A stretch of 64,000 nucleotides of DNA, from contig JAAOMT010000617.1 of assembly GCA_016748015.1 (NCBI GenBank), positions 165,925 through 229,924 of the forward strand, read 5' to 3'. The position numbers and the translations under genes are program-made. The notes under the pieces were generated by a model. It was not told the DNA's origin. It made no database searches and worked only from the letters and a program-made list of their open reading frames with translations. The stretch is from Geosiphon pyriformis. Its lineage: Eukaryota; Glomeromycota; Glomeromycetes; Archaeosporales; Geosiphonaceae. The number at the start of each line of letters is the position of its first letter. The first letter of the stretch is position 1. Positions 12,519 through 22,649 of this stretch are shown piece after piece.

Positions 12519-13678
12519 ATGGGAAATACAGCCAGTAAATATAAAAAATGTACAAAACCAAAGTTAAAGAGGTCAGCTTCTGTAACTTTGAAAATTACCA
12601 ATCGACAACGAACTATTTCTTCGGCTTCGAATTCAACATTGATGGGCAGAGAAAACATTGAAACGGTTTGTTGAATAGAAAGTTACAGTTTTTTAACCTT
12701 CATATCTTAAGCTCTTAAAATCGAGACAAAATTTTCTTAATCTATTAGGTAGCCGAAGATGAAGTTGATCGATTACAGTTACAACATTATCTTACACGTT
12801 ATGTATGGACGAAAAACTTTTTATCTCCACTAAATGAAATTCTCCAGTCTGGTGCAAATGTCCTCGATGTAAAGTGTGGTCCTGGAACTTGGATTTGCGA
12901 AATGGCCACCGAATATCCAAAGTCCAAATTTACTGGTATCGATATCATCCCAATATTTCCAAAGGAGATTAAGCCATCGAATACAAAATTCTTAGAATGG
13001 AAGATCCTTGATGGACTTCCATTTCAATCAGAAACCTTTGACTTTGTTTATCAAAGTTTTGATATATTTGGCTTTACACGTGAACAACTATCAAAAGTAA
13101 TAGGTGAATTGGTAAGAGTGACAAAGCACGAAGGTTATATAGAGTTAGTTGAAAGTGACATGAATTTTATCAATGGAGGTATCGCGACTCTTACTGTCTT
13201 AGCAGCTTGTAAGCATCTTTTTTCTTAAACAGCCTTAAATTGTGAAAATGTATAATCAAAGTTATGAATTTTTTTCCTTCTAAAAGATCAACAATTATTG
13301 GAAAACGAAAATATTGATCCAAAAATTAGCACGAAATTAGCACAATACCTGAAAGATACCAAATCAATCACCGACATCACCTACCAAGAGATATCAATAC
13401 CAATAGGTAGCTGGGGAGGCCGGATGGGTGATTTAGTAAGTTTAATACGATCCTTTTTTTTCCTTCCGTGAAATATTGAAAATGGTTTTCTTTGAACTTC
13501 ATTTGATTAGGCAAAAGAAGAAATCAATAAAGAATGGAAGAACTTGCGAAAACCATTGACAAATTTTTTGGATATAACAAACGAAGAATTCAGTATTCTT
13601 TATAGTGAAATGGAAAGAGAATTTGACGAACAGAAAACTTCCATTCCATCATTTAGAATATATGCGAAAAAAATTTGA
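12519..13678 (+). CDS. SAM-dependent methyltransferase (class I), N-myristoylation motif
   Basis: Four exons: 12519-12665, 12749-13208, 13287-13435 and 13511-13678. All have GT-AG introns and join in frame into 307 residues. Residues 1-7 (MGNTASK) match the N-myristoylation signal (Gly2, Ser6, Lys7), so the protein is probably membrane-tethered. Motif I follows at about residues 85-91, then the acidic end of strand 2 (FTGIDI), then the post-II region (LPFQSETFDFVYQ). The C-terminus reads FRIYAKKI, as in a common fungal methyltransferase family of unknown substrate. In motif I the first glycine is replaced: it reads LDVKCGPGTW where LDVGCGPGTW is usual, which could weaken SAM binding. Length and intron pattern look intact. 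There is no neighbour that suggests a substrate. Confidence 0.85.
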
Positions 13679-15568
13679 AAGATATCAATTTTTAAAATCG
13701 TTAATAGTCACCATATATAAGTTTCAAACATATATATTGCCGCCTTTAGCAAATACTTTTTGTTTACCACTGATGTTCATTCATTTCTTTATTTACCTAA
13801 CCCGTAAAATCCCAACCGTGAAGTTCTTAAGTACTTTGTCGCAACGCAACCGAAATTGCCAAACTAAGCCGTGTCCCCCTTTGTTCCTGTAAATGTTACG
13901 ACATCCCTTCGCAAGAAAGGCCAAATTCCGAATAGCCATCTTCCTTGGCCGTCTACTCCTCGAAAACGTCATTAGATTGGCAAATTGACCATGGAAATTA
14001 TTTGCTATGACAGCACAGCTCGAAAAATGCATCCAGGCTTCGGAGTCAGCCAACGAACTAACCGGGATGAGCTTTCAAGGCTTGGCTACATTACCATTCT
14101 GCCCAAGCATCTTTCTCTCCTCACTGAAAGCTCAAAGGAGAACATGGCTATTACAACTAGCGTAAGGTCGTATTCTCCTACGAGACAGCAGTGCAGATGT
14201 TTGGAGGCACCTATTTGGCATGGTTTCATGATAGCATCAATGGCGAAGCACTCTTCAAGCCGCACATTTGGCGGTGATCAGCAAAGGTGGCAAGATGAGG
14301 TTTTATGTATTTATAGAAAATCTGAACCGTCATATCTATCATTAAATACCTTTATGAGAATACGACCAGGAAATATTGGTGTCAATGGACATTCCAGCAG
14401 GATAAACCCATTGAGAATAATTTGGCATATGTCTTGTAAGGTTTTTATTGAGCAAGTCTCCCAGCGGAGGTGATTCTTTCTAATATTCACAGCATGTACT
14501 CAAACTTGTAAAGAGGCCATACTACATATTAATTTTTTATACTATAGCACTGATATTAAGATATCTTAAAAATGGTAGCTCAATAATCAGACATCATTTG
14601 TGATAAAACTTTTTTGTTTTTCTGCAAAAAATTTTTATGAAACCAATTATTTTATTCAAACATTTGAAAAATATATTAGTCAAATTCAATGATTTAAATT
14701 TTTTTCACAATATTCAACTTTTTTAAATTGGTTCTGGATTTTTTCTTCTAAAAAAACTTATTAAACTCAAAAAATATATAAACATAAAATTTTTTGCTTT
14801 AGACTGATAAATTTTCTTAGATGGATTGTTTTTTAATTTTTTATGTTGAGTGCTTATTGTCAGAGTAGTAATCTTGGCAAATATTTTGAATCATAGTAAT
14901 AATAATAAATAAAATAAAATTTTAAATGTTTTTTTTGGAGTTGAATATCAATTATTAAAAATATCGAAATTGTAAGCAAAATAAAATAATTACAAGTTTA
15001 AATAACAAGAACAAAAATATTTCAAAAGATTTTGTTGGTGGTCTTATAGAAATGTTATTATTTTATTATTTATTCACACATATTTCTAAATAGTTTCTTG
15101 AAAATTCATAAAATAAGCGTTAAACAAGAGGATAAATTTAATTAGGAAAATAGACTAATTCTTTTAAGAAGTAAAGTAAATTAAGATAAATCAAAATTAC
15201 TGAAGAAAAAGTTTTCGAGAACGAAAATATGTAAATTACTCACCACCACCCACGCTATGTTCACAAAAAGAAAATTTTGTGATATCTCGTCTTCTATATC
15301 TCCATATATGTTTGATAGTATAGCATCTTACCAAATCATTCTTTATCGACTAGTACTAATGCGTTTGTCGACAGTCTTAGAGCACTGAATGGTACCAACT
15401 TATTTCTTCTATCTTCCCAGTCGGCTTTGCTTTAAACAGTGGCTTTGAAATATACAACAATCTTTTCTAATACCATATCTTCACTACATTCCATTGAATA
15501 TGAAATAGTGAAAACGTTATTTGAATTGAGGAGCCGTCAGACTCTCAAGAATAAAAAGAATTGAATTA
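13679..15568. other. Intergenic with a possible decayed gene (about 13985-14470)
   Basis: Between 13900 and 14470 the DNA is less AT-rich than its surroundings and has protein-like stretches in more than one plus-strand frame. The ORF 13985-14473 is 162 codons. Another frame reads MTAQLEKCIQASESANELTG from about 14007 and later ETAVQMFGGTYLAWFHDSIN near 14180. No single frame gives a recognisable domain, so this is most likely a pseudogene. A similar patch at about 15250-15550 (minus-strand peptide containing DRRNKLVPFSALRLSTNALV) is also interrupted. The remainder is A/T runs. Confidence 0.3.
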
Positions 15569-15862
15569 TTATAAAATTCCAAAGGTGTATTTGCCATTTT
15601 TCACAAAACTTCCAACAGTATTAATTAAGGAAAATGGGAAAAAATAGAGGGTATTAGCAGATAGAGGGTTCGTTTTTAATAAAGCAATTTCATCTCTTTG
15701 AGTACTATCAAATAGTCGTTTAAAATATTTCAGGATGTAAACATTCAAATAGAAAGAAATTATGATTAAAATAAAGAATATGAATATCAAAATTAATGAA
15801 ACGTAATAGAATGGTTTGATTTTATTGAAAATTTTGGTAGAATTTCCTTGAATTCTATACAT
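15569..15862 (-). CDS. Small putative membrane protein (97 aa), uncertain
   Basis: This is a single ATG ORF on the minus strand. A strongly hydrophobic stretch at about residues 19-45 would form one membrane span, followed by a mixed, more ordinary composition (DSTQRDEIALLKTNPLSA). It may be a true small membrane protein or an exon of a decayed gene continuing into the less AT-rich DNA just downstream. I do not recognise a family. In DNA this AT-rich, hydrophobic Ile/Phe-rich ORFs also arise by chance. Confidence 0.3.
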   Translation of the reverse strand: MYRIQGNSTKIFNKIKPFYYVSLILIFIFFILIIISFYLNVYILKYFKRLFDSTQRDEIALLKTNPLSANTLYFFPFSLINTVGSFVKNGKYTFGIL

Positions 15863-15869
15863 TTCAATT

Positions 15870-17207
15870 CGATAAGAGAAGAAAAATTGATTTTTAGCTC
15901 AATATTTGTAGATATCTAGAGATTATTATTATTATTATTTTAAAAAAGTTATAAGTTATCAACTTTTACTTGAATTTATTAATCATTTCAGGAATTTAAG
16001 AATTAATAAAAAACTATCAAAATAATAAATTTGCCTACTCTTAACCCTAGCTTTGTTATCATCATCTAGCAAAAAAAATAAAACTCCCATTTTCACATAT
16101 ACAGACCCAGATAAAGCTTATCGAATAAATTATATGTTTGCATTTATGGTTAATTCTGAATATAATTTTATATTGCACAATGCGAATGAAAAAGTTTTCA
16201 TTTAATGTATAATTGAGGAATATGTAATAGCCGTCAACAAATTTGTGATCCCTATTAACCGAAAATGACGTAAAAAATCTTTACATAAGGTTTTAAGGCA
16301 AAATATTTTTACTTTGTAATAAAATTGAATCAAGATTATGTTAAGGAGCCAGATTAAATGTAAAAGTTCCCTAAAATTTTTTTTTAAAGGCATAAAAGTT
16401 TTTATTTAGATATCATTGTTCAATTTAGTGATTCCATATTTGTGTAAAATTGAGACTAAACTATTTTTTTTAAAGGAGTTGAAAGCTTGAGAATTGAAGA
16501 CTATAGCTAGATTGTTAAGTTTTATTTTGGTGCAAAAATTAAAGACTATAGCTGGACTGTTAAGAGCTATTGTGGCGCAAATATTCTGTAGCTTCTTAAA
16601 CAAGTTATTTTATCATTATAAATATACAGTATTTAGACAAAAATAAAAAAAATTTAGTTATAAAATATTACAAGCAAAACTTATCACACTTAATGCTGTT
16701 CATCTTTCATAAAATTATAATCAATGACAATAATTTTTTTTTTGAAATCTTTTCCACTATGATGCTTTTCTTTACAGAGATAATTTGTCTCAAAATCAGT
16801 TCATTTCATTGTAATTGCTTTTATAATAATAAGGAAGATTTTTTCATGTTAATTTATAGATAAAATTCATAAAACTATTTCTAAACAATGTTTAATTATA
16901 TTGGTGCTTATGCATTTAGACTGTTACGCGAAAAAGTCACAACTTTAGGTTTTCATTTAAACTTAAATAGCAATAAGACAATGATATTTCAGTTCTAGAC
17001 GATCTCTACCCGTTTAAGCAATCTAGATAAGGGATTGTGTGTTTTCAGAACTTTCTATCTTTTCCGATTTCTTCAAGGCCTAGCCTTTTCAGGAATGAGA
17101 TTAGAGGTTGAAATCCTTATTTATTAGTAAGACGACTCTTTAAAAATCCTTCTTTACCCATACAAATTATTCAAGGGTTAATAATCTATTTGTGTTGCTT
17201 GAAAATT
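15870..17207. other. Intergenic; short tandem repeat at about 16490-16582
   Basis: AT-rich with no confident gene. Around 16490-16582 two imperfect copies of a unit of about 45-50 bp lie head to tail. Each contains GACTATAGCT, then GTTAAG and TGTGGCGCAAA or a variant of it. The minus-strand ORF 16406-16603 simply reads through this repeat. Confidence 0.35.
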
Positions 17208-17582
17208 ATGTCTTCAACCTCATCAACTCAAAACGCGACTTCAACCCTCGACTGGCTTGAAGGAACATTGATTGTCATGAAAGAAAATTTGGCCATTTTT
17301 CCAGCTACTGAATATTCAAAAGTTGCTGAATTAGTGGAAAAATATCTTGTGCGCAATCAGCAAACACCTGAAGATTTGTTCAATTGCTTGAATAATAAAA
17401 ATTCAAAGCGTTCGATAGATTATGTTTTACTCGGCTTTTCATTAGAACATGGGATTGGAACCATTCCTAGTTTAAAAAAAGCATTTCTAGAATTTCAGAA
17501 AGCAGCAAATGCAAAGAATTCTCTTGGACAATTCTTTTTAGGATGTTGTTATGATAACGGAACTGGTACTTTACAAGATTGA

Positions 17583-18403
17583 GGAAAAGCATTTGAACTT
17601 TATTCAAAAGCAGCAGAGGCGGAACATTTAGATGCACAATGCAATCTTGCACTTTGTTATGCTATTGGAGAAGGAACGACGAGAAATTTAGAAAAAGCAT
17701 TTGAACTTCTTTCAAAAGCAGCAGAGGCGGGACATATAAATGCACAAAACTGTCTTGCACTTTGTTATGCTAATAGAGAAGGAACGACGAAAAATTCAGA
17801 AAAAGCATTTGAATTTTATTCAAAAGCAGCAGAGGGGGGAGGTTTAAATGCACAATATAATCTTGCACTTTGTTATGCTAATGGAGAAGGAACGACGAAA
17901 AATTCAAAAAAAGCATTTAAACTTCTTTCAAAAGCAGCAGAGGCGGGACATTTAAATGCAAAAAACAGTCTTGCAAATTGTTATGCTATTGGAGAAGGAA
18001 CGGCGAGAAATTCAGAAAAAGCATTTGAACTTTATTCAAAAGCAGCAGAGGCGGGACATTTAGATGCATAATGCAATCTTGCACTTTGTTATGCTATTGG
18101 AGAAGGAACGACAAAAGATTCAGAAAAAGCATTTGAACTTCTTTCAAAAGCAGCAGAGGCGGGACATATAAATGCATAATTTAATCTTGCGCTTTGTTAT
18201 GCTAATGGAGAAGGAACGACGAGAAATTCAGAAAAAGCATTTGAACTTTATTCAAAAGCAGCAGAGGCGGGACATATAAATGCACAATTTAATCTTGCAA
18301 TTTTTTATAAAAATGGAGAAGGTACGACGAGAAATTTAGAAAAAGCATTTGAACTTTATTCAAAAGCAGCAGAGGCGGGAGATTTAGAGGCACAATACAA
18401 TCT
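17583..18403 (+). repeat. Sel1-like tandem repeat array (108-bp units)
   Basis: About seven to eight units of 36 codons each, with the consensus EKAFELYSKAAEAGHLNAQ then NLALCYANGEGTTKN. Units are nearly identical at the DNA level, so the array could expand, contract or be converted by recombination. Two units carry in-frame TAA where sister units read CAA (18069 and 18177). Sel1/TPR-like helices usually mediate protein-protein contacts. Confidence 0.85.
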
Positions 18404-18797
18404 TATATTGTGCATTTTGATTTCCCGCCTCTGCTGTTTTTAAATAGAATTGAAATGTTTCTTCTAGATTTTTCACTATTTCCCATCCATTTCGATTATA
18501 TGTTCCAATACTGGTTCGTTGACTCGGATTTCCCACTTTTTCCAGATCTTCCGTTGTTTCCAATCGATTTCGATAATATGCTCTAAGAACCATTTTTGCA
18601 AGAATACTTCCCGCCTCTGCAGCTTTTGAATAAAGTTCAAATGCTTTTTCTAAATTTTTCGTCGTTCCTTCTCCATTATAATAACAAAGTGCAAGACTGT
18701 ATTGTGCATTTAAATCTCCCGCCTCGGCTGCTTTTGAATAAAGTTTAAATGCTTTTTCTGAATTTCTTGTCGTTCCTTCCCCATTAGCATAACAAAA
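18400..18797 (-). repeat. Inverted block of Sel1 repeats inside the kinase gene
   Basis: Here the Sel1 coding sense switches to the minus strand (open 18384-18803) for about 400 bp and returns to plus at about 18800 (reading GWCYQNGWGTTKN). Read in reverse, the block starts with a normal Sel1 unit and ends ...GNQNAQY, so flipping it would restore a continuous plus-strand array. The left junction has a small inverted repeat (CACAATA ... TATTGTG, about 18391-18412). An inversion between oppositely oriented copies or a foldback event, or an assembly error, would explain it. Confidence 0.7.
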
Positions 18798-20430
18798 GTG
18801 CAACTTTGGATGGTGTTATCAAAATGGATGGGGAACCACAAAAAACCTCCAAAAAGCATTTGAACTCTATTTAAAAGCAGCGGGAGCAAATAACTTATGT
18901 TATCGAAGTGATTTTCCTGATTTGAATATCCATGACCTTACTTTAAAGGATCAAGACAATCTTGAATATATCATTTTACGATTCCAAAATCGAGGCTTTA
19001 AATATTTAGATAATTTGAAACGAGAATTTTTAAATTTTGAAGCCTTCTTTGACCAGCTTTCAGATGAATTCAAGTGTTTTAAATGTGGCAACTTGGGTAT
19101 AATCATTAATGGATCTCCTATATGTCCGTTTTGTAATACTGATAAAAGTGATGATACCTTTAAAGTCGGATTGCCGAAATGTCTAGAATGCTACAGTGCA
19201 TTAAAAGATCCAGTTTGGTGTAAATCTTGTGAATCATCACGATTTTTAAAGATTTGGGGAACATGGAATAGTGGAAATGATAATATTGATCAGTATATAC
19301 TATATACACAACTCTCTTCTGAAAACTGGAGAGGCTGCCTGGAATGGATTTCTCCCGACGAGATTATATGTTTAGATCAGGTAGGAGCGGGAGGATTTGG
19401 CATTGTTAAAGAAGGTAGATGGGAGAACGGTAGAATTCTATTATGGGACAATAAAATTCAAAAGTATGAACGAACTGGGGTTACAAAGGTTGCTTTGAAA
19501 TATCTTAAAGATAGCCAAAATATAAAATATATTAATTCACATGAGGTATTTCCTTTTAAGAAATCTATGTGATTTTTATTATCCCTATTTCTTTTCTAAC
19601 ACTAAAACTATATTTGTTATAGTTTATTGCGCATCATCAAAGTGCCACTTGCAAATACATCCTTGAATGCTATGGGATCACAAAAGATATTACAACCGAT
19701 GAATATGTTATGGTTTTACCATTTGTGGAACACGGAGACCTCAGAGCTTTTCTCAAGAACGAAACCACTCTTACTTGGGAAATGTTTCTTCGTATTCTTT
19801 TTCAAATTTCCAGTGGCTTAAGGTTTATACATGAATCAGAACTATTGCAAGGGGACTTGCATCCTGGAAATATCCTTGTTTTGAAAACAAACCCCGTAAA
19901 AGTTGTCATTTCTGATCTTGGACTCTGTCGTCCTGCGGATTACGTTCTACAGTGTAACGACATCTTTGGTGTTGTTGAATACTTAGCGCCCGAAGTTTGT
20001 AACTTGTCGCCACATACCAGGCACAGCGATATTTATAGTTGTGCCATCATTTCCTGGGAAATTATTTCAGGGAAAAGACCATGGAATGATGTTAAAAATC
20101 GTATGTAAATTCAATTAGATATAATTCGGGGAGAACGCCCTATAATCGAAAAGTATACACCTCAATGTATTCAGGAAATGATTGAAAAAAATTGGGATGA
20201 TAAATCGCATTGCCGTGATAGTGCAGAAGAACTTCAACAAAGAGTTATTGATGCTCGCTATAATTGTAACTTAAATGAATCTGTTTGGGAAAAAAAACTT
20301 AATTCCAAAGAGATACAAAGTGCTATCTATGATACGACAAGATATAAAAGTCAAAGCATCTCAAAACCCACATTTTCTACAAATGGTAAGCTTTTCATTT
20401 ATTATTATTTAATCGGTGGATGAATCTAGT

Positions 20431-20998
20431 TGTAACAACCTGTTACATGAAACAACCTCCAATATAGCTTCAATTAGGATCGGAAATTTTATATTTTTAT
20501 TGGACAAATTAAAGTTGGATCATTAATTTCACTAGAAATAAATGCAATGTTTAGTTATTGCAAAGTAAGAAATATACAAATAATTGACTAAATCTTACCT
20601 AATTTTGACATCTTGCACTATTGTGTCCTGAAAGACCACATCTACTACAAGTGTATTTTGTGCGTGGTTTTCCTTTTTTTTCAGTAGCAGACTTATAATG
20701 TTTAGTTTTTCTTGTGACTTAGGCACTGTTTAAAACAAAAAAAACTTCTTGTTGTGCAAGAATGAAAGCAGTTACACCAAAAATTTTGATGTGTTTTTAT
20801 ACTACAATATACAGATGGCACGCGTCAAATTCAAAAACCATATGATGTTATATATGTGATTTATTTTTAATTAATGAAAATGATTAATATTACATAATTT
20901 AAAATTGATCGACGAAACAAATAAAGTCACGTGTCACAATATTAAATCACGTGCTTTTCCGAGGTTGTCACAAATTTTTTTTGTAACAGGTTGTTACA
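20431..20998. mobile_element. MULE-like/MITE element (568 bp) in the last intron of the kinase gene
   Basis: The ends form inverted repeats: TGTAACAACCTGTTACA at the left, and the reverse complement of the same 17 nt (TGTAACAGGTTGTTACA) at the right. Flanks AATCTAGT (20423-20430) and AATCTATT (20999-21006) match at 7 of 8, a likely target-site duplication. Inside, on the minus strand, is a remnant of a transposase-type zinc knuckle. Without the element the host intron would be about 100 bp, a normal size for this genome. The superfamily is uncertain: the CCHC tail suggests Mutator-like, while the 8-bp duplication would also fit hAT. Confidence 0.7.
20599..20728 (-). pseudogene. Zinc-knuckle (CCHC) C-terminal exon remnant of a transposase
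   Basis: The minus-strand frame ends KYTCSRCGLSGHNSARCQN then TAG (20599-20601). This is a CX2CX4HX4C knuckle preceded by a Lys/Arg-rich stretch, as at the C-terminus of many MULE transposases. Upstream the frame meets a stop immediately after a possible splice acceptor. No other transposase part remains, so the parent element is an internally deleted derivative. Confidence 0.6.
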
Positions 20999-21077
20999 AA
21001 TCTATTAATCCCTTAATCGGTAAGATTTTTTTTAATATAAAGGCCTTTTTTCAGAGTTGGATTTGACGTTTGGTTAA

Positions 21078-21886
21078 GTTATCAATGATGGATTAACATA
21101 TGGCAAGTATACGACAAGTTCTGATTAAATAGGACGAAATCAGTAAGCACTTTAATAATTATATTAATTGTTTTTATTAATATTTAGCTTAGAACAGATA
21201 AAAAATTTGAGAGAGGAATCAGTTTTTTATTTATTGTTTAAAAATATAGTATAGACTCTCATATATAGTTTCATTTTTTAAAAGAAGTTTACCTTCATTT
21301 TCGAGTTTGAGGATTATTGACTGTAAAGCGTTTCCTTTTCAGGAAATTTATATATAAATATATTTATAATATTAATGGGTGGTCATATGAATATTTTCAT
21401 CATTGATCAAATTAATAAGAATGATTTATTGTTTAACTTGGTATTCAATATTTTGTTTCTAAAATATTGAGACTTAAAGAATTTCTTAAAAACACAACAA
21501 TTCCACTTTCATATTAAATTATTACTATAATATTATACAATAAAATGGTAAGATTGAATAGAAAGAGAGAACGTGTATTTTTTTGTTATATTTTCATAAT
21601 TTATTAATTGCTTCATATATATTTCTTTAATCAGTATTATTTTTTAGTGAACCTTTACTTTTCAACGCTGAAGTGGCAGTGGCCAAAACCTACTGCATTC
21701 TTTTACCCTACTATCTGCCGCTAATATCAAGCATTTTGAATCTTTTATGCCGATTTTAATCTTTTTAGTGTCCAACATGCAAAAGAGTTGAAGATTTAAT
21801 AGAATAGTAATGTTAATATCTTTAGTGAGGATATTCCACAATTCGTGATGGAATTTTAAAAAATTTCAAATAAAATAGCTTATATA

Positions 21887-21918
<32 letters not shown>

Positions 21919-22583
21919 CAACCCACTTATCAACCCACTTATCATTCCTTTAACGAGCCTCGCTTTGATTTCAATAATTTTGAAAAATCAATTTCATTAC
22001 TCGGTTTTATTAAAAATGAATGAATTAAATTCCAACTTTAAGTAATAATGTGGTATGAATACCCTTTAAATATTTAAATTAAAATAAAGTTTCTTAATTA
22101 ACACTTAATTGAATTGATATTTTTATGAGTTTTCATTTAGATTAAAAATAACAAAAAGTTTCAATATAATAAACACAAATTTTTAGTCGGGCAACATAAT
22201 TTTAGAGTATCTGTTTTGTATTAAGGCTTGATTCCTATTAAAAATATTGAATTTTAAAACTTTTTTTATTGGTTGAAATCGTTTTTAATCGGCTAAAATG
22301 GTTTCTATATTACATTATAATCTTTTAATAATTATTTATAATCTTTTCTTTTTAGAAAAAATCTTTATTTATTTTTTATTCAATATTTTCTTTGTTTAAA
22401 TTTTGAAATTCTTTATTTGTAATATTGAATTTAAAAAAAATCTGAATTTTCAAATATAATAAGTAGTATATGTAAGAAAAAGAATAAAAAAAATAAAAAT
22501 AAAAATTTTTTTATTTTTATTAATTTAATTATAATATTTAATTACATTTTTAATAATAATTAATGTAAAAATTAAAATAATGT

Positions 22584-22649
<66 letters not shown>

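Larger units (their letters stand above)
17208..21077 (+). pseudogene. Sel1-repeat / protein-kinase gene, disrupted
   Basis: Inferred exons are 17208-19545, 19623-20385 and 21055-21077. The N-terminus (MSSTSSTQNATS) is followed by a Sel1 array, then four CxxC pairs (about 19074-19230, two zinc ribbons), then a kinase domain. Kinase landmarks: the glycine loop VGAGGFGIVKEG, VALK, an HRD region altered to QGDLHPGN, DLGLCRP in place of DFG, and YLAPEV. The gene is broken by TGA at 17580, TAA at 18069, TAA at 18177, TAA at 20106 and an inverted block in the Sel1 array. Three of the stops are consistent with CAA-to-TAA changes, two of them directly against neighbouring Sel1 repeat copies. The last exon (ELDLTFG then TAA) is an inference from a good acceptor TTTTTTCAG. 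The whole resembles the large Sel1-kinase families of arbuscular mycorrhizal fungi. Confidence 0.75.

Noticed and set aside
18384-18803. Separate minus-strand Sel1 gene
   Set aside because: It has no own start context or kinase part, its ends coincide with the flanking plus-strand Sel1 array, and flipping it restores the host frame, so it is an inverted block of one gene.
20100-20125. Tiny 18-nt intron GTATGT...TTAG removing the TAA in the kinase domain
   Set aside because: It has consensus-like ends but is far too short for a spliceosomal intron. A CAA-to-TAA change explains the stop better.
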